Below, piece by piece: positions 27,301 to 34,520 of a stretch of DNA of 64,000 bases (positions are counted from its first letter, which is position 1; each line of letters begins with the position of its first letter). A model generated the notes under the pieces. The model was given only the letters and a program-made list of their open reading frames with translations. It had not been told where the DNA came from and ran no database searches. Source of the stretch: Aliidiomarina quisquiliarum (GTDB taxonomy: Bacteria; Pseudomonadota; Gammaproteobacteria; Enterobacterales; Alteromonadaceae); NCBI RefSeq assembly GCF_023922585.1, contig NZ_JAMFTN010000017.1:6659-70658 (forward strand), read 5' to 3'. The position numbers were made by a program, and so were the translations under genes.

Positions 27301-27425
27301 CTTACCGAGCATGTGGACCGGTTACTTTGGTGAAAAGTGAAGGTGCCCGGCCAATGAATATTACTTGGCGCCTGCAACGGCCACTTTCGGCACAGTTGTT
27401 CCATAAGTATTCAGTGGTGAGGTAG
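24306..27425 (+). CDS. PLD nuclease-SF2 helicase-DUF3427 protein
   Basis: A multidomain protein of about 1,040 residues. A phospholipase-D-type nuclease domain comes first, with the HxK motif in 'NRLHAKAWIF' and 'GSANLSGAAL'; then an SF2 helicase with Walker A 'AATGTGKTVMAAL', 'VIDECHHIEA', 'GLTATPERADG' and motif VI 'QQIGRGLRLHEG'; then a DUF3427-type C-terminus. Similar proteins act in, or cluster with, antiviral systems. ATG 24306 follows AAGGGA by nine bases; a TTG at 24243 with GAGG upstream would add 21 residues. It stands 92 bases before an MqsR/MqsA/SecB module in the same direction. Confidence 0.85.
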   Translation: MKEGFYELLKSNALQKRIDESGLAEVSEQLDLATSSRHLAEVLAANISQALAELNHDDSSQDGRLKRQIEILNELIVYSRQLANIDTEHSNYSVPPQVLRALHHPSSSISLPQVGMAQPWLFTSGKDSPALFHELQAELSSCQHVDILMSFITVSGVRKIINLLRDITATDANQASRTSLRIITTTYTGATNQKAVDMLAELPNCEVKISLDGRRNRLHAKAWIFERDTGFGSAYVGSANLSGAALMGGLEWTVKFTEKGQTLLYQRARAHFETLWQDEEFQLYNPNDEGHRKELQQALQRERGGFVDGTNVITTFLDIQAKPFQQIILDQLDNERAHGRYRNLLVAATGTGKTVMAALDYKRLCQQEGGRPRLLFVAHRSEILRQSLATYQHVLRDNNFGDYLDGRHDPESHTHLFATIQSVHSRALIEKFGTDYWNVLVIDECHHIEARTFVALVEQATPKYLLGLTATPERADGQNIFRHFDARPDGTPAAQLRLWHALEQHLLAPFEYYACADGVDYSGVNWRAANEASQLDNILTGETSRAKAIVRAWQEHVSAIEDCKALAFCVSVAHAEFMTQFFNNCGIKAGLVTGTTPQAEREQLPKMLERGEINVIVTVDLYNEGVDLPFVDTLLLLRPTQSATLFQQQIGRGLRLHEGKDSCLILDFVGQYSQDFRFDVLYSSITGLSRRQVMDGIEHGFGSLPPGCYLQFQRQAREQVLANLRQAVSLNWLRLQTELTTYALRHEGQDVQLAEFVREQALELSDIYRKSGASGWTRLKRDANLIDNELSDEETKLNRRFKDMLHIDDPDYIAVIRKVGLNKLSDEPLFRLRMLMLAYQVQGGRGAQSAADFVEGLQSNPAFQAELVELANALDVRTNENYKPLLGLEHTGLKLHAAYKIREILTAVGFYTETSYTPHQAGVWRNRDEKLELLFVTLDKKSALHEGVAYDDYAISRELFHWQSQNTAAPATPTGRQYLESGSNGWRYQLFIRTNTDSPYRACGPVTLVKSEGARPMNITWRLQRPLSAQLFHKYSVVR

Positions 27426-27517
27426 AGCTATCTGTTTTGCTTCTGGATTTCTTGTTGCATACATTTAAGTCATTGCCGAGTCGTTTAAAACTTGAAATAT
27501 GGAGTGGACTTACCATA

Positions 27518-27940
27518 ATGGTAACTGTTAGAGTTCTTAGCCGGTTTAAAGATGAACCGCCAACGGATTGGATAGACGATAAGGATCGAATAATTCCTTT
27601 TGGTCCGCTTTATCCGGCAGAGGAAGTTGCAAAGCTAGTTGCAGATAGCCATGCGATAAGGGCAGTCACAAAAAAATGCCGTAATGATATGCAAAACCTC
27701 GAAATCGATAATGAAGCGTTAGCTCAATTGATTATTAAAGCGATAAAAACTGGACGTTACCGAAACTCAGTCTGGTGTCGGATAAAGAATAAAACTATAG
27801 CAGCTTGTGATTCTTACGTAGTGTTTGAAAAAGCGTGGGTTGAGGCAGCTGCAAAAGAGTTAGAAAGTGAGTATTACCTGAAGTTTGCACTTAATGATGC
27901 CGGTAAACTTCTTCTGGTGGTTTCGTGCCACCTGTCTTAA
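27518..27940 (+). CDS. MqsR-like toxin
   Basis: A 140-residue protein that starts a three-gene unit. The C-terminal half resembles the MqsR/RelE fold: 'EEVAKLVADSHAIRAVTKK' then 'YLKFALNDAGKLLLVVSCH', comparable to the end of E. coli MqsR ('VYLKITVIHDVLIVSFK'). MqsR is an mRNA interferase that cuts at GCU/GCA. The protein is longer than E. coli MqsR (98 residues) because of an N-terminal extension and a middle insertion. The frame continues up to a TTG at 27437, but ATG 27518 is preferred. The identification rests largely on the MqsA-like gene 14 bases downstream. Confidence 0.65.
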   Translation: MVTVRVLSRFKDEPPTDWIDDKDRIIPFGPLYPAEEVAKLVADSHAIRAVTKKCRNDMQNLEIDNEALAQLIIKAIKTGRYRNSVWCRIKNKTIAACDSYVVFEKAWVEAAAKELESEYYLKFALNDAGKLLLVVSCHLS

Positions 27941-27954
27941 TAGGAGAAATAAAC

Positions 27955-28539
27955 ATGAGTAAACACCGATTGATGTGTGACTTGTGCGGGGAAGGAACCC
28001 TAGAGCAACAACAAGGGGTGAACACTGTCACCTACAAGAAAAACTCACGGCAACTGATTACAGATTTTTCTGAATGTGATGTTTGTGGCGTTGAAATGAT
28101 GCAGCCGCAGCAAGCGCGAGACAATAAACGTCGAATGACTGCGTTTAAAAAAGAAGTGGATGGTTTGCTTACTGGTGCCGAAGTACGTGTGTTGCGGGAG
28201 CGATTAGGGTTAAAGCAATCTGAAGCTGCTCAAGTATTTGGTGGTGGGGCTGTCGCTTTTTCTAAGTATGAAAACGATGACGTAAGTCAATCTGAAGCTA
28301 TGGATAAACTAATGCGTCTTGCAGATAGCTTGCCGGAAGCTTTTACTTATTTGCATAAGAGAAGTGGGTTAGTTCCAGATTCAAAGGTTATTAGTCCAGC
28401 AAAATGGCATGTGATTGCCAAAGACTCAGCGAATGAAGAAAATGTGGATGATAGTTATTTTCAAGTTGCAGAGACTTCTGCTGTATATCAGGTACCGAAG
28501 TCGAAGCCAGTAGAATGGAGAGAATGCGAAGGATGCTAA
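27955..28539 (+). CDS. MqsA-like antitoxin with extended C-terminus
   Basis: A 194-residue antitoxin. The N-terminal zinc finger has two C-x2-C pairs ('MCDLCGEG' and 'CDVCGVE'), and an XRE-type helix-turn-helix follows ('LRERLGLKQSEAAQVFGGGA', near residue 80). This is the MqsA/YgiT layout, but E. coli MqsA is 131 residues; here about 70 more follow the helix-turn-helix, with tryptophans in 'AKWHVIAK' and 'VEWRECEGC'. In toxin-antitoxin-chaperone systems such a tail is the chaperone-addiction sequence. ATG 27955 has a strong AGGAG eight bases before it. The last codons overlap the next gene. Confidence 0.85.
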   Translation: MSKHRLMCDLCGEGTLEQQQGVNTVTYKKNSRQLITDFSECDVCGVEMMQPQQARDNKRRMTAFKKEVDGLLTGAEVRVLRERLGLKQSEAAQVFGGGAVAFSKYENDDVSQSEAMDKLMRLADSLPEAFTYLHKRSGLVPDSKVISPAKWHVIAKDSANEENVDDSYFQVAETSAVYQVPKSKPVEWRECEGC

Positions 28540-29009
28540 GTGTTGAGCTACAAGGTGCCATCAATAATCTACGGATCAGCGATGTTTATTTTGATAAAGT
28601 TGATGCCGAAGTTTTCAATCGAACCTTTAGCCTCGGTGAGCATAAATTTATCGTTGAGCATAAGTTCGGCGTGAATTCATTTGAAGTGAGAGAAGTAGAT
28701 AAGCAAACGTATGTGTACTTCAAGTTTGAGGCAGGCGTTCGTTGGATTGATAAAGACGACACTGTCGGTGAAGACAAAAAAAGCACAGAAAATGAAAAGG
28801 TATTGGCGCACATTGAATGTCTTCTAGTAGGTCGGTATTTAATGAATAAAGAGCAAGACGAAAATACACTGCGTGAATTCGCTGTTAAAAACTGTGGTAT
28901 TCATATTTGGCCTTACTGGCGAGAATTCTTAACATCAAGCTGTGAGCGATTAAGGCTCCCAAAAGTTATGTTGCCTATGACTCAATTTCAAATAAACCTT
29001 CCAGAATAA
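28515..29009 (+). CDS. SecB-like chaperone of a toxin-antitoxin-chaperone module
   Basis: A 164-residue protein whose C-terminal part resembles SecB: 'HIWPYWREFLTSSCERLRLP' near residue 135 aligns with the 'LFPYARECITS' region of E. coli SecB, and the end 'PMTQFQIN' matches 'APVNFDALF'. The rest is beta-rich with acidic residues, as in SecB. It overlaps the antitoxin gene (stop 28539), with candidate ATGs at 28515, 28524 and 28533. In M. tuberculosis a SecB-like protein folds and protects the HigA antitoxin; the same role is inferred here for the extended MqsA. Confidence 0.75.
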   Translation: MERMRRMLSVELQGAINNLRISDVYFDKVDAEVFNRTFSLGEHKFIVEHKFGVNSFEVREVDKQTYVYFKFEAGVRWIDKDDTVGEDKKSTENEKVLAHIECLLVGRYLMNKEQDENTLREFAVKNCGIHIWPYWREFLTSSCERLRLPKVMLPMTQFQINLPE

Positions 29010-29118
29010 GAAAGCATCACGGGTTTTATCAATCAAGTATCTTGCAGTTCCAGCTTTTAGTACTTGGTTGGTGCTTACTGCAACCATTACCAGTAACTTG
29101 GTAGTGGCTGCATAACTT

Positions 29119-29610
29119 TTAATCTAACGAAGCTTTAAAAAACTTGATACTCAACGGGTAGTGCCAAAGCACGCCGTCTTTCGCTTTCAAACCTCCCAAA
29201 ATGGCAAAGATAACGTGGCACACGGCAAGCGCGATTAGCATGGGTACGCCTATGAGGACAAAGGCTAATAAAAACGACACAAATGCGTAAATAGAATAGC
29301 TAATAAGCCAATTGGCTACGGTGCGTCCGTGCTGGTCGATATAGTGGTTGTCTTTTTTGCTCAACCAAAGTACCAATGGCACAATTAAACCAACAATAGG
29401 AAAAACCAAGCCGAGCAATAGCGACAGGTGAATAAACATGGCGTATTGCTGTTGGTCTAACGAGCCGCTAGCAACGGCTTCAGTTGCCGTTTTTGGGTTG
29501 GTAGCGCTAGGTTCGTCGAGTAACCTTTGTTTTTGTTGTTGAAACTCTTCTTCACTGAGAACACCTTCTTCTTTTAGTTGGTGCAAGTGGCGTAACTTAT
29601 CGATGTCCAT
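29119..29610 (-). CDS. SHOCT-DUF4870 membrane protein
   Basis: A 163-residue protein. An N-terminal SHOCT motif ('LHQLKEEGVLSEEEFQQQK') is followed by a DUF4870 region with three or four membrane segments ('FIHLSLLLGLVFPIVGLI', 'VSFLLAFVLIGVPMLIALAV'). Members are widespread in bacteria and their function is unknown. It is a single gene upstream of, and divergent from, glpD. Confidence 0.85.
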   Translation of the reverse strand: MDIDKLRHLHQLKEEGVLSEEEFQQQKQRLLDEPSATNPKTATEAVASGSLDQQQYAMFIHLSLLLGLVFPIVGLIVPLVLWLSKKDNHYIDQHGRTVANWLISYSIYAFVSFLLAFVLIGVPMLIALAVCHVIFAILGGLKAKDGVLWHYPLSIKFFKASLD

Positions 29611-29704
29611 TTTTCTTCCTTGTTGTTATTAATTATTAAGAACTACAATGGAATACTTTAGCCCGCTTTAAAATAATAACAAGCCATTAACATAAGGCCC
29701 CACC

Positions 29705-31213
29705 ATGCTGCCAACTCGTACAAAATTAAAAAACTTACCCCAACATGTAGACATGCTGGTGATCGGCGGTGGTATTACCGGCGCGGGGGTGGCGTTGCTT
29801 GCGGCACAGCAGGGGTTGCGGGTGCTGTTGGTGGAGCAAAAAGACTACGCTTGGGGTACGTCTAGTCGGTCGTCGAAAATGGTGCATGGTGGTTTGCGTT
29901 ACTTAGCGCAAGGGGCGGTGGGGCTTACGCGTGAATCGTTGCGTGAGCGCGAGATACTGATTAACGAGCTGCCGGGTTTGGTGCAGCGTCATTCTTACTT
30001 GTTTCCGGTGTATAAAAAGCAGTTTCCTGGTCGCTGGGCCATGGGGGCGGCGTTAATGTTGTACGACTGGTTTGCTGGGGTGCGTGATCACCAATGGTTG
30101 CCGTTAAAAAAACTACAGCAGCAACTGCCCTTTATGGCGGTGCATAAAATTAACGGTGCTATGCGCTATACCGACGCTGCTACCGACGATAGCCGCTTGG
30201 TATTACGGGTGCTGCAAGAAGCCTGCGCAGAAGGCGCAGAGGTAATTAATTATGTGCAGGCACGAAGCATTGAAGCTATTAATAGCAGCGACGGCAGCCC
30301 AGCACATAGCGAAGTCACTTTAGTCGACGCCTTAACCCAAGAAGAGCGCGTTATTACCGCTAACCATGTGGTAAACGCTACGGGTACTTGGGCCGATGAA
30401 CTTTCGGCAGCAGCGCCTAAAATACGCCCATTGCGGGGCAGCCACTTAATTTTTGCTGCGCATAAATTACCGGTGAACTATGCGCTGGCACTGTTGCACC
30501 CTGTGGATAAACGGCTGATTTTTGTGTTTCCTTGGTATGGGCATACGGTGGTTGGCACCACAGACTTAGACCACACCCAACCTAAGTTTGAAGAAGCCTA
30601 CGCCGAGCAGGAAGAAATTGACTACTTATTGCAGCTTATTAAGGCAAGGTTTCCCCATTGTAATATTGACTACAAAGACATTATTTCTACCCAAGCTGGG
30701 GTGCGGCCTATTATTCGTTCGGGCAAAGACATTAAGCCCAGTGAAGAAGATCGCGGGCATTTGGTATGGCAAGCGCCCGGCAGAATAACGGTAAGTGGCG
30801 GTAAGCTGACTACGTTTCGTATTATGGGGCTCGACGTGCTGTTAGCCGCAGGGCTGATTGATAAACGTGAATATAAACGGCGCTACCGACAAAAAACCTT
30901 GTTTCGCCATGAAATAAACTGGCCAACCGGTTTAGGCCATTTAGACGCTGCGCAACCTATTACCACGGCCGACACTGCCACCTTGCAGGCTTGGTGGCAT
31001 TGGGCCATACATAAGGAGCAGGTGGTGCATTTAGACGACCTGATGTTGCGCCGCACTCATATTGGCAACCTAACACCCGATGGTGGGCAGGCCTTGCTAA
31101 CAGCTAACCAGGCTTGGCTACAACAACAGCTTGGTTGGGATAATGAGCGTTGGGCAAGCGAGCTAGCACGTTATTTGCAGATTTGGCAAGGTTATTATCA
31201 ACCTAAAAGGTAA
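29705..31213 (+). CDS. glpD: Aerobic glycerol-3-phosphate dehydrogenase, FAD-dependent
   Basis: A 502-residue GlpD/GlpA-type enzyme that oxidises sn-glycerol 3-phosphate to dihydroxyacetone phosphate and passes electrons to quinone at the inner membrane. The FAD-binding Rossmann motif is 'VIGGGITGAGVALLAAQQG' near residue 20. Also present are 'SSRSSKMVHGGLRYL' and the C-terminal 'SGGKLTTFRIMG'. Length agrees with E. coli GlpD (501). No glpK or glpF lies beside it, so the gene stands alone. The end overlaps an antisense gene remnant by 11 bases. Confidence 0.93.
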   Translation: MLPTRTKLKNLPQHVDMLVIGGGITGAGVALLAAQQGLRVLLVEQKDYAWGTSSRSSKMVHGGLRYLAQGAVGLTRESLREREILINELPGLVQRHSYLFPVYKKQFPGRWAMGAALMLYDWFAGVRDHQWLPLKKLQQQLPFMAVHKINGAMRYTDAATDDSRLVLRVLQEACAEGAEVINYVQARSIEAINSSDGSPAHSEVTLVDALTQEERVITANHVVNATGTWADELSAAAPKIRPLRGSHLIFAAHKLPVNYALALLHPVDKRLIFVFPWYGHTVVGTTDLDHTQPKFEEAYAEQEEIDYLLQLIKARFPHCNIDYKDIISTQAGVRPIIRSGKDIKPSEEDRGHLVWQAPGRITVSGGKLTTFRIMGLDVLLAAGLIDKREYKRRYRQKTLFRHEINWPTGLGHLDAAQPITTADTATLQAWWHWAIHKEQVVHLDDLMLRRTHIGNLTPDGGQALLTANQAWLQQQLGWDNERWASELARYLQIWQGYYQPKR

Positions 31214-31420
31214 TTACCGTTAACGACACGCTGTCGACGGTTTCGGTGCGGCTATAAAAATAGGCGCCGGTTGGTCCTACTATCCATGAATAGCGGGTGC
31301 CAAAAATGTCGCCAGGTATTGTTAAGGTTTCTTCACCCGTGGTGGCTCGGTGCCATAAGCCTTGGTTCGAGCCTTTGGTAAAATATAGGCTACCGTCGGC
31401 CATCACCAAAATTCCAGTTC
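31203..31420 (-). pseudogene. C-terminal fragment of a beta-propeller-like protein
   Basis: A short frame with one beta-propeller-like blade ('DGSLYFTKGSNQGLWHRAT', then 'GPTGAYFYSRTE'). It looks like the last ~70 residues of a larger protein, perhaps a CadC/TolB-type regulator, whose front part is gone. It is joined, in another frame, to the lipoprotein fragment immediately upstream. The assignment of the parent family is tentative. Confidence 0.4.
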
Positions 31421-31584
31421 CAGGTGTCGGTAATAATATTGTTCTTGATCAGCAGCTCAAGAAACACGCCAAACTGATCATGAATGTCAGACACGGCGGC
31501 TGGTAAGTTCTGCTGTCCAAAACACGCCGACAACAAACCAGCACTCGCCATAACTAATAAGGTATTACGGAGTTTTATCAACAT
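31390..31584 (-). pseudogene. N-terminal lipoprotein fragment
   Basis: Sixty-four codons beginning with a lipoprotein signal ('LLVMASAGLLSACFG', lipobox LSAC) and ending abruptly at the junction with the propeller fragment, where the two frames overlap by 20 bases. The mature part ('DIHDQFGVFLELL') is not recognised. The two pieces appear to have been fused by a deletion. Confidence 0.45.
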
Positions 31585-31699
31585 ACTACTTCTCTCTAAT
31601 TATTTAGACGTTAATGCACTCCTTCACCATTACAATATTCTTCAGGCATGACCATAGGCCAGCTATCGCTTTAGTCTCGTTTTAATGTCTATTGGCTAA

Positions 31700-32575
31700 A
31701 TGAAGGTAAATACCGCAGCGCAAGCCGTTGTTGATTGACGGCACTCGGCAAACAGGAAAAACATATTTGCTACAGGAGTTACTGGGAGCTAGGTTTCCAC
31801 AGGTGCTACGCATTGACTTTCTTGAGTCTCCCGCAATGGCAGATGCCTTTGCAGGTGCATTAACGCCCACGTGCGGTTACAGCACTTAAGTATTTTGCAG
31901 AAAAAGCGCCACAAATGTACGTGGCTACACTGGTGGTATGTCCGAGGTGGTGCGCACGTGGTATGAAATGGCGGGTTACAGCCTATTAGAGCGTGTGAAT
32001 ACCATTCAGCGAAGCGCTTTAAGTTTAAAGACGTACATGAACGAAAGTCTCGTTACAGTGAGTTTGCTAATGCTATAAATTGGTTAGAAAAATGCCGTTT
32101 GGTATTAAAAAATCATTTAATTGGCGGCACGCCCCGTAACCCACTTGCGGCCTATAAAAAAGAAAATATGGTTAAATTGTTTTTATTCGACACTGGGTTG
32201 CTTAATCACATGCTTGGCGTTAGCTACCAAGAAATAAAGCAACAGGGATATGAATATAAGGGCTTTGTAGCAGAAAACTTTGTCCAGCAAGAATTGGTAG
32301 CGCAGGGGCTTGATCCGACCTTCTCATGGGGCGATGCCCGCGCGGAAATAGAATTCACTATTGCCGATTACCAAGGGCGAGTAGTGCCGATAGAAGTAAA
32401 AAGCAGCAAGCGTACCCAAGCGAAGTCTTTGCAGTCGTATATTAATAAATGTACGCCTGATAAAACTATTAAGCTTACGGGTACGCAAGGCTCATCGGTT
32501 TTAGAACAGGTAAATCTTGTTATGCCGCTTTATTATGCTGAGTATGTGGTAAGCAAGCAAATCAACAGCATTTAA
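31700..32575 (+). pseudogene. Decayed AAA/DUF4143 ATPase, paralogue of 3335-4648
   Basis: Homology to the intact ATPase at 3.3-4.6 kb runs through the segment but is broken by at least three internal deletions with frame changes: Walker A ('LIDGTRQTGKTYLLQE') around 31725, then 'TALKYFAEKAPQMYVA' around 31900, then 'TGGMSEVVRTWYEM' around 31940, then the C-terminal domain. The last piece, open from 32099 to 32575, keeps the DUF4143 nuclease-like motifs ('DARAEIEFTI', 'IEVKSSKRTQ') and could be expressed as a 158-residue fragment. The parent protein was clearly related to, but not identical with, the island copy. Confidence 0.85.
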
Positions 32576-32576
32576 A

Positions 32577-33632
32577 TTACGGCTTCTTACCACTAAAGTC
32601 GCGGGGGCGAATACTGTCGGGCATGAGAAAGTCTTTATGCCCTAGGTTGTCATGCTGGCCCAATACTTTACCGTCCACTTCCACGCCATAAAGCGTGTGT
32701 TTATGGAAAGTGTCGAGGTATTTAGCCCGAGTTTCCTGCGCATTGCCCGTGTAACGAGGATCTTGTGGCCGCTCTTGGCTATTTATATATTGCGCAATGT
32801 CCCATGCTTCTTGCGCCGTTACACTATTGGGTTGGCCTAATGGCATGTTGTGCATGGTAAACGAAGCTAAGGTAAATAAACGAGAAATACCTGCACCCCA
32901 GTTGTAGGAATCATCACCCCATACTGCTGGGTAGATAACTTCTCCATTAGCAACCACACCAGCACCATTTTCCTGATGGCAAATGGCACAATTTTCCGTG
33001 TAAGCCAGTTTACCGCGCTCTGCGCTTGCCGCTTTCTCAGGATCAGGTAAACGAGGGTAGCCGCGACCGTATATTTTATTTTTCGGGAACATGGGTACGT
33101 CTGTTGCTAGCCACTGGTGGTACAGCGATAAAGCCAACATATCGTCACTGCCATACTCTAATGGCTTGCCGTTCATAGAATAGGTAAAGCAGCCGGCAAT
33201 ACGCTCTTCAAGGTTGTTCACGTGGTTATTTTTGCCACGAAAGCCGGGCAGAGTAACTGCTGCGGGCCAAACAGGGCCAGCAAAAGGCAGGCGGCCTTCA
33301 CCCATATGGCAACTAGCGCAGTTCATGTTATTAAATACGTACTCGCCACGTAACTGCTGAGTGTTCATAAATAAGTCGTAGCCGCGACGAATTGCCTCTT
33401 TCATTTTTGGATGTAAGTCAGACGCATCTAGGTCATCCATGGTGGGCGGAATATGTACCAATTCGTCGTCTTTCGGCGGTGGCGAACCAGGCGCCATTTG
33501 GCTTAACTGAACTCGCTCTTGGGGGGTTAAGTCTTTACCCAGTTTGGTGGTTTGGGCTTGGGCATTAAAAGTGCTGAATACCAAGGCGCTGAGTGCGGCC
33601 GCAGGTAAAATATATTTTTTCATCATGTTCAT
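32577..33632 (-). CDS. tsdA: TsdA-like thiosulfate dehydrogenase/tetrathionate reductase, dihaem
   Basis: A 351-residue exported dihaem cytochrome c. TsdA interconverts thiosulfate and tetrathionate in the periplasm. A signal peptide is followed by two haem sites, 'CASCH' near residue 105 and 'CAICH' near residue 220. The segment 'ERIAGCFTYSMNGK' contains the conserved Cys that serves as unusual axial ligand of the catalytic haem in TsdA. Also typical are 'YNWGAGISRLFTLASF', 'HNMPLGQPNS' and 'AWDIAQYINSQERP'. ATG 33632 has GAGGA eight bases before it. The gene follows tsdB by 13 bases. The reaction direction cannot be told from sequence. Confidence 0.88.
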   Translation of the reverse strand: MNMMKKYILPAAALSALVFSTFNAQAQTTKLGKDLTPQERVQLSQMAPGSPPPKDDELVHIPPTMDDLDASDLHPKMKEAIRRGYDLFMNTQQLRGEYVFNNMNCASCHMGEGRLPFAGPVWPAAVTLPGFRGKNNHVNNLEERIAGCFTYSMNGKPLEYGSDDMLALSLYHQWLATDVPMFPKNKIYGRGYPRLPDPEKAASAERGKLAYTENCAICHQENGAGVVANGEVIYPAVWGDDSYNWGAGISRLFTLASFTMHNMPLGQPNSVTAQEAWDIAQYINSQERPQDPRYTGNAQETRAKYLDTFHKHTLYGVEVDGKVLGQHDNLGHKDFLMPDSIRPRDFSGKKP

Positions 33633-33645
33633 TTGAATTCTCCTC

Positions 33646-34311
33646 TTACTGTGCTGGCTGTGCAGCAAGCCAGGCAGAAACAGCAGCAATATCATGGCTG
33701 TTTAAACGCTCGGCAATGGCGCCCATTAAGTTCTGTGGGTCATTTTTACGCACACCTTTTTGCCAAGCCTCAAGTTGCTGCGCAATATAACTAGGCTGTT
33801 GCCCTGCAATACCTGGGAATTCAACACCCACACCTTGGTTGTTAGGACCATGGCAGCTGCTGCACGAAACAATGTAACGGTCCCAGTCGCCTTCCAGAGC
33901 TAGTTTTTTGCCGTGCTCCATAACCGCAGGGTCTGTATTCGGCACCGTAATAGGTTTGGTAGGCAAACTAGCGTAATAGCTCGACACGTCGAGTAGCTGC
34001 TGGGGATTCAGCATGCCAGCAAAAGGTGTCATGGTGGGGCTGCTGCGAGAACCTTCCTTAAAGGCATTCACTTGAGCAACAAGGTAGTCGCGGTTTAAAC
34101 CCGCTAAACGCGGCCACGATTCGCCACCCGGAATGTTCATACCACTGCCATCGGCTTGGTGGCAACTAGCGCAAATTGCTGCCGACGCTTTGCCCCGCTT
34201 TACAGCTTCAGCATCAAGCTCTGCTGCCAGTGCGGAATAAGAAGAAATGGACAGGCTAAGTATAGCCAACATCCAACCGAGGGTTTTTCTAGGAAATGAA
34301 ACAAAGCTCAT
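33646..34311 (-). CDS. tsdB: TsdB-like dihaem cytochrome c4
   Basis: A 221-residue exported cytochrome with two c-type haem sites ('CASCH' near residue 50, 'CSSCH' near residue 150), a duplicated c4-type arrangement. TsdB is the electron acceptor of TsdA in organisms such as Pseudomonas stutzeri and lies directly upstream, as here. The signal peptide ends after 'SSYSALAAE'. The start at ATG 34311 places the signal peptide correctly; the longer frame from 34398 does not. The pair probably links thiosulfate oxidation to the respiratory chain. Confidence 0.85.
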   Translation of the reverse strand: MSFVSFPRKTLGWMLAILSLSISSYSALAAELDAEAVKRGKASAAICASCHQADGSGMNIPGGESWPRLAGLNRDYLVAQVNAFKEGSRSSPTMTPFAGMLNPQQLLDVSSYYASLPTKPITVPNTDPAVMEHGKKLALEGDWDRYIVSCSSCHGPNNQGVGVEFPGIAGQQPSYIAQQLEAWQKGVRKNDPQNLMGAIAERLNSHDIAAVSAWLAAQPAQ

Positions 34312-34452
34312 GATAGATACTCTCAAGTTGATTAAAACACACCGCAAGACACGTCCCCGTACTCTTAAAAGCCTAGGTAGTGATTGAGTAAATACCAAGT
34401 TTAACTTTGTATTTGTGGGGCAAGCTCAAGTCTAAGCAGAATTAATAAACAA

Positions 34453-34472
34453 TCTAACCCATTGGGGTTAGA
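34453..34472. terminator. Hairpin after the photolyase gene
   Basis: An 8-bp perfect stem, TCTAACCC and GGGTTAGA, with a four-base loop, about 50 bases downstream of the photolyase stop. On the minus strand it is followed by a T-rich stretch. It could terminate the photolyase transcript or lie in the tsdBA promoter as a binding site. Confidence 0.45.
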
Positions 34473-34520
34473 TGAATTACACCAACTTTGGGTGTTTAAG
34501 GGTTGTTCTAGATCATAAAA

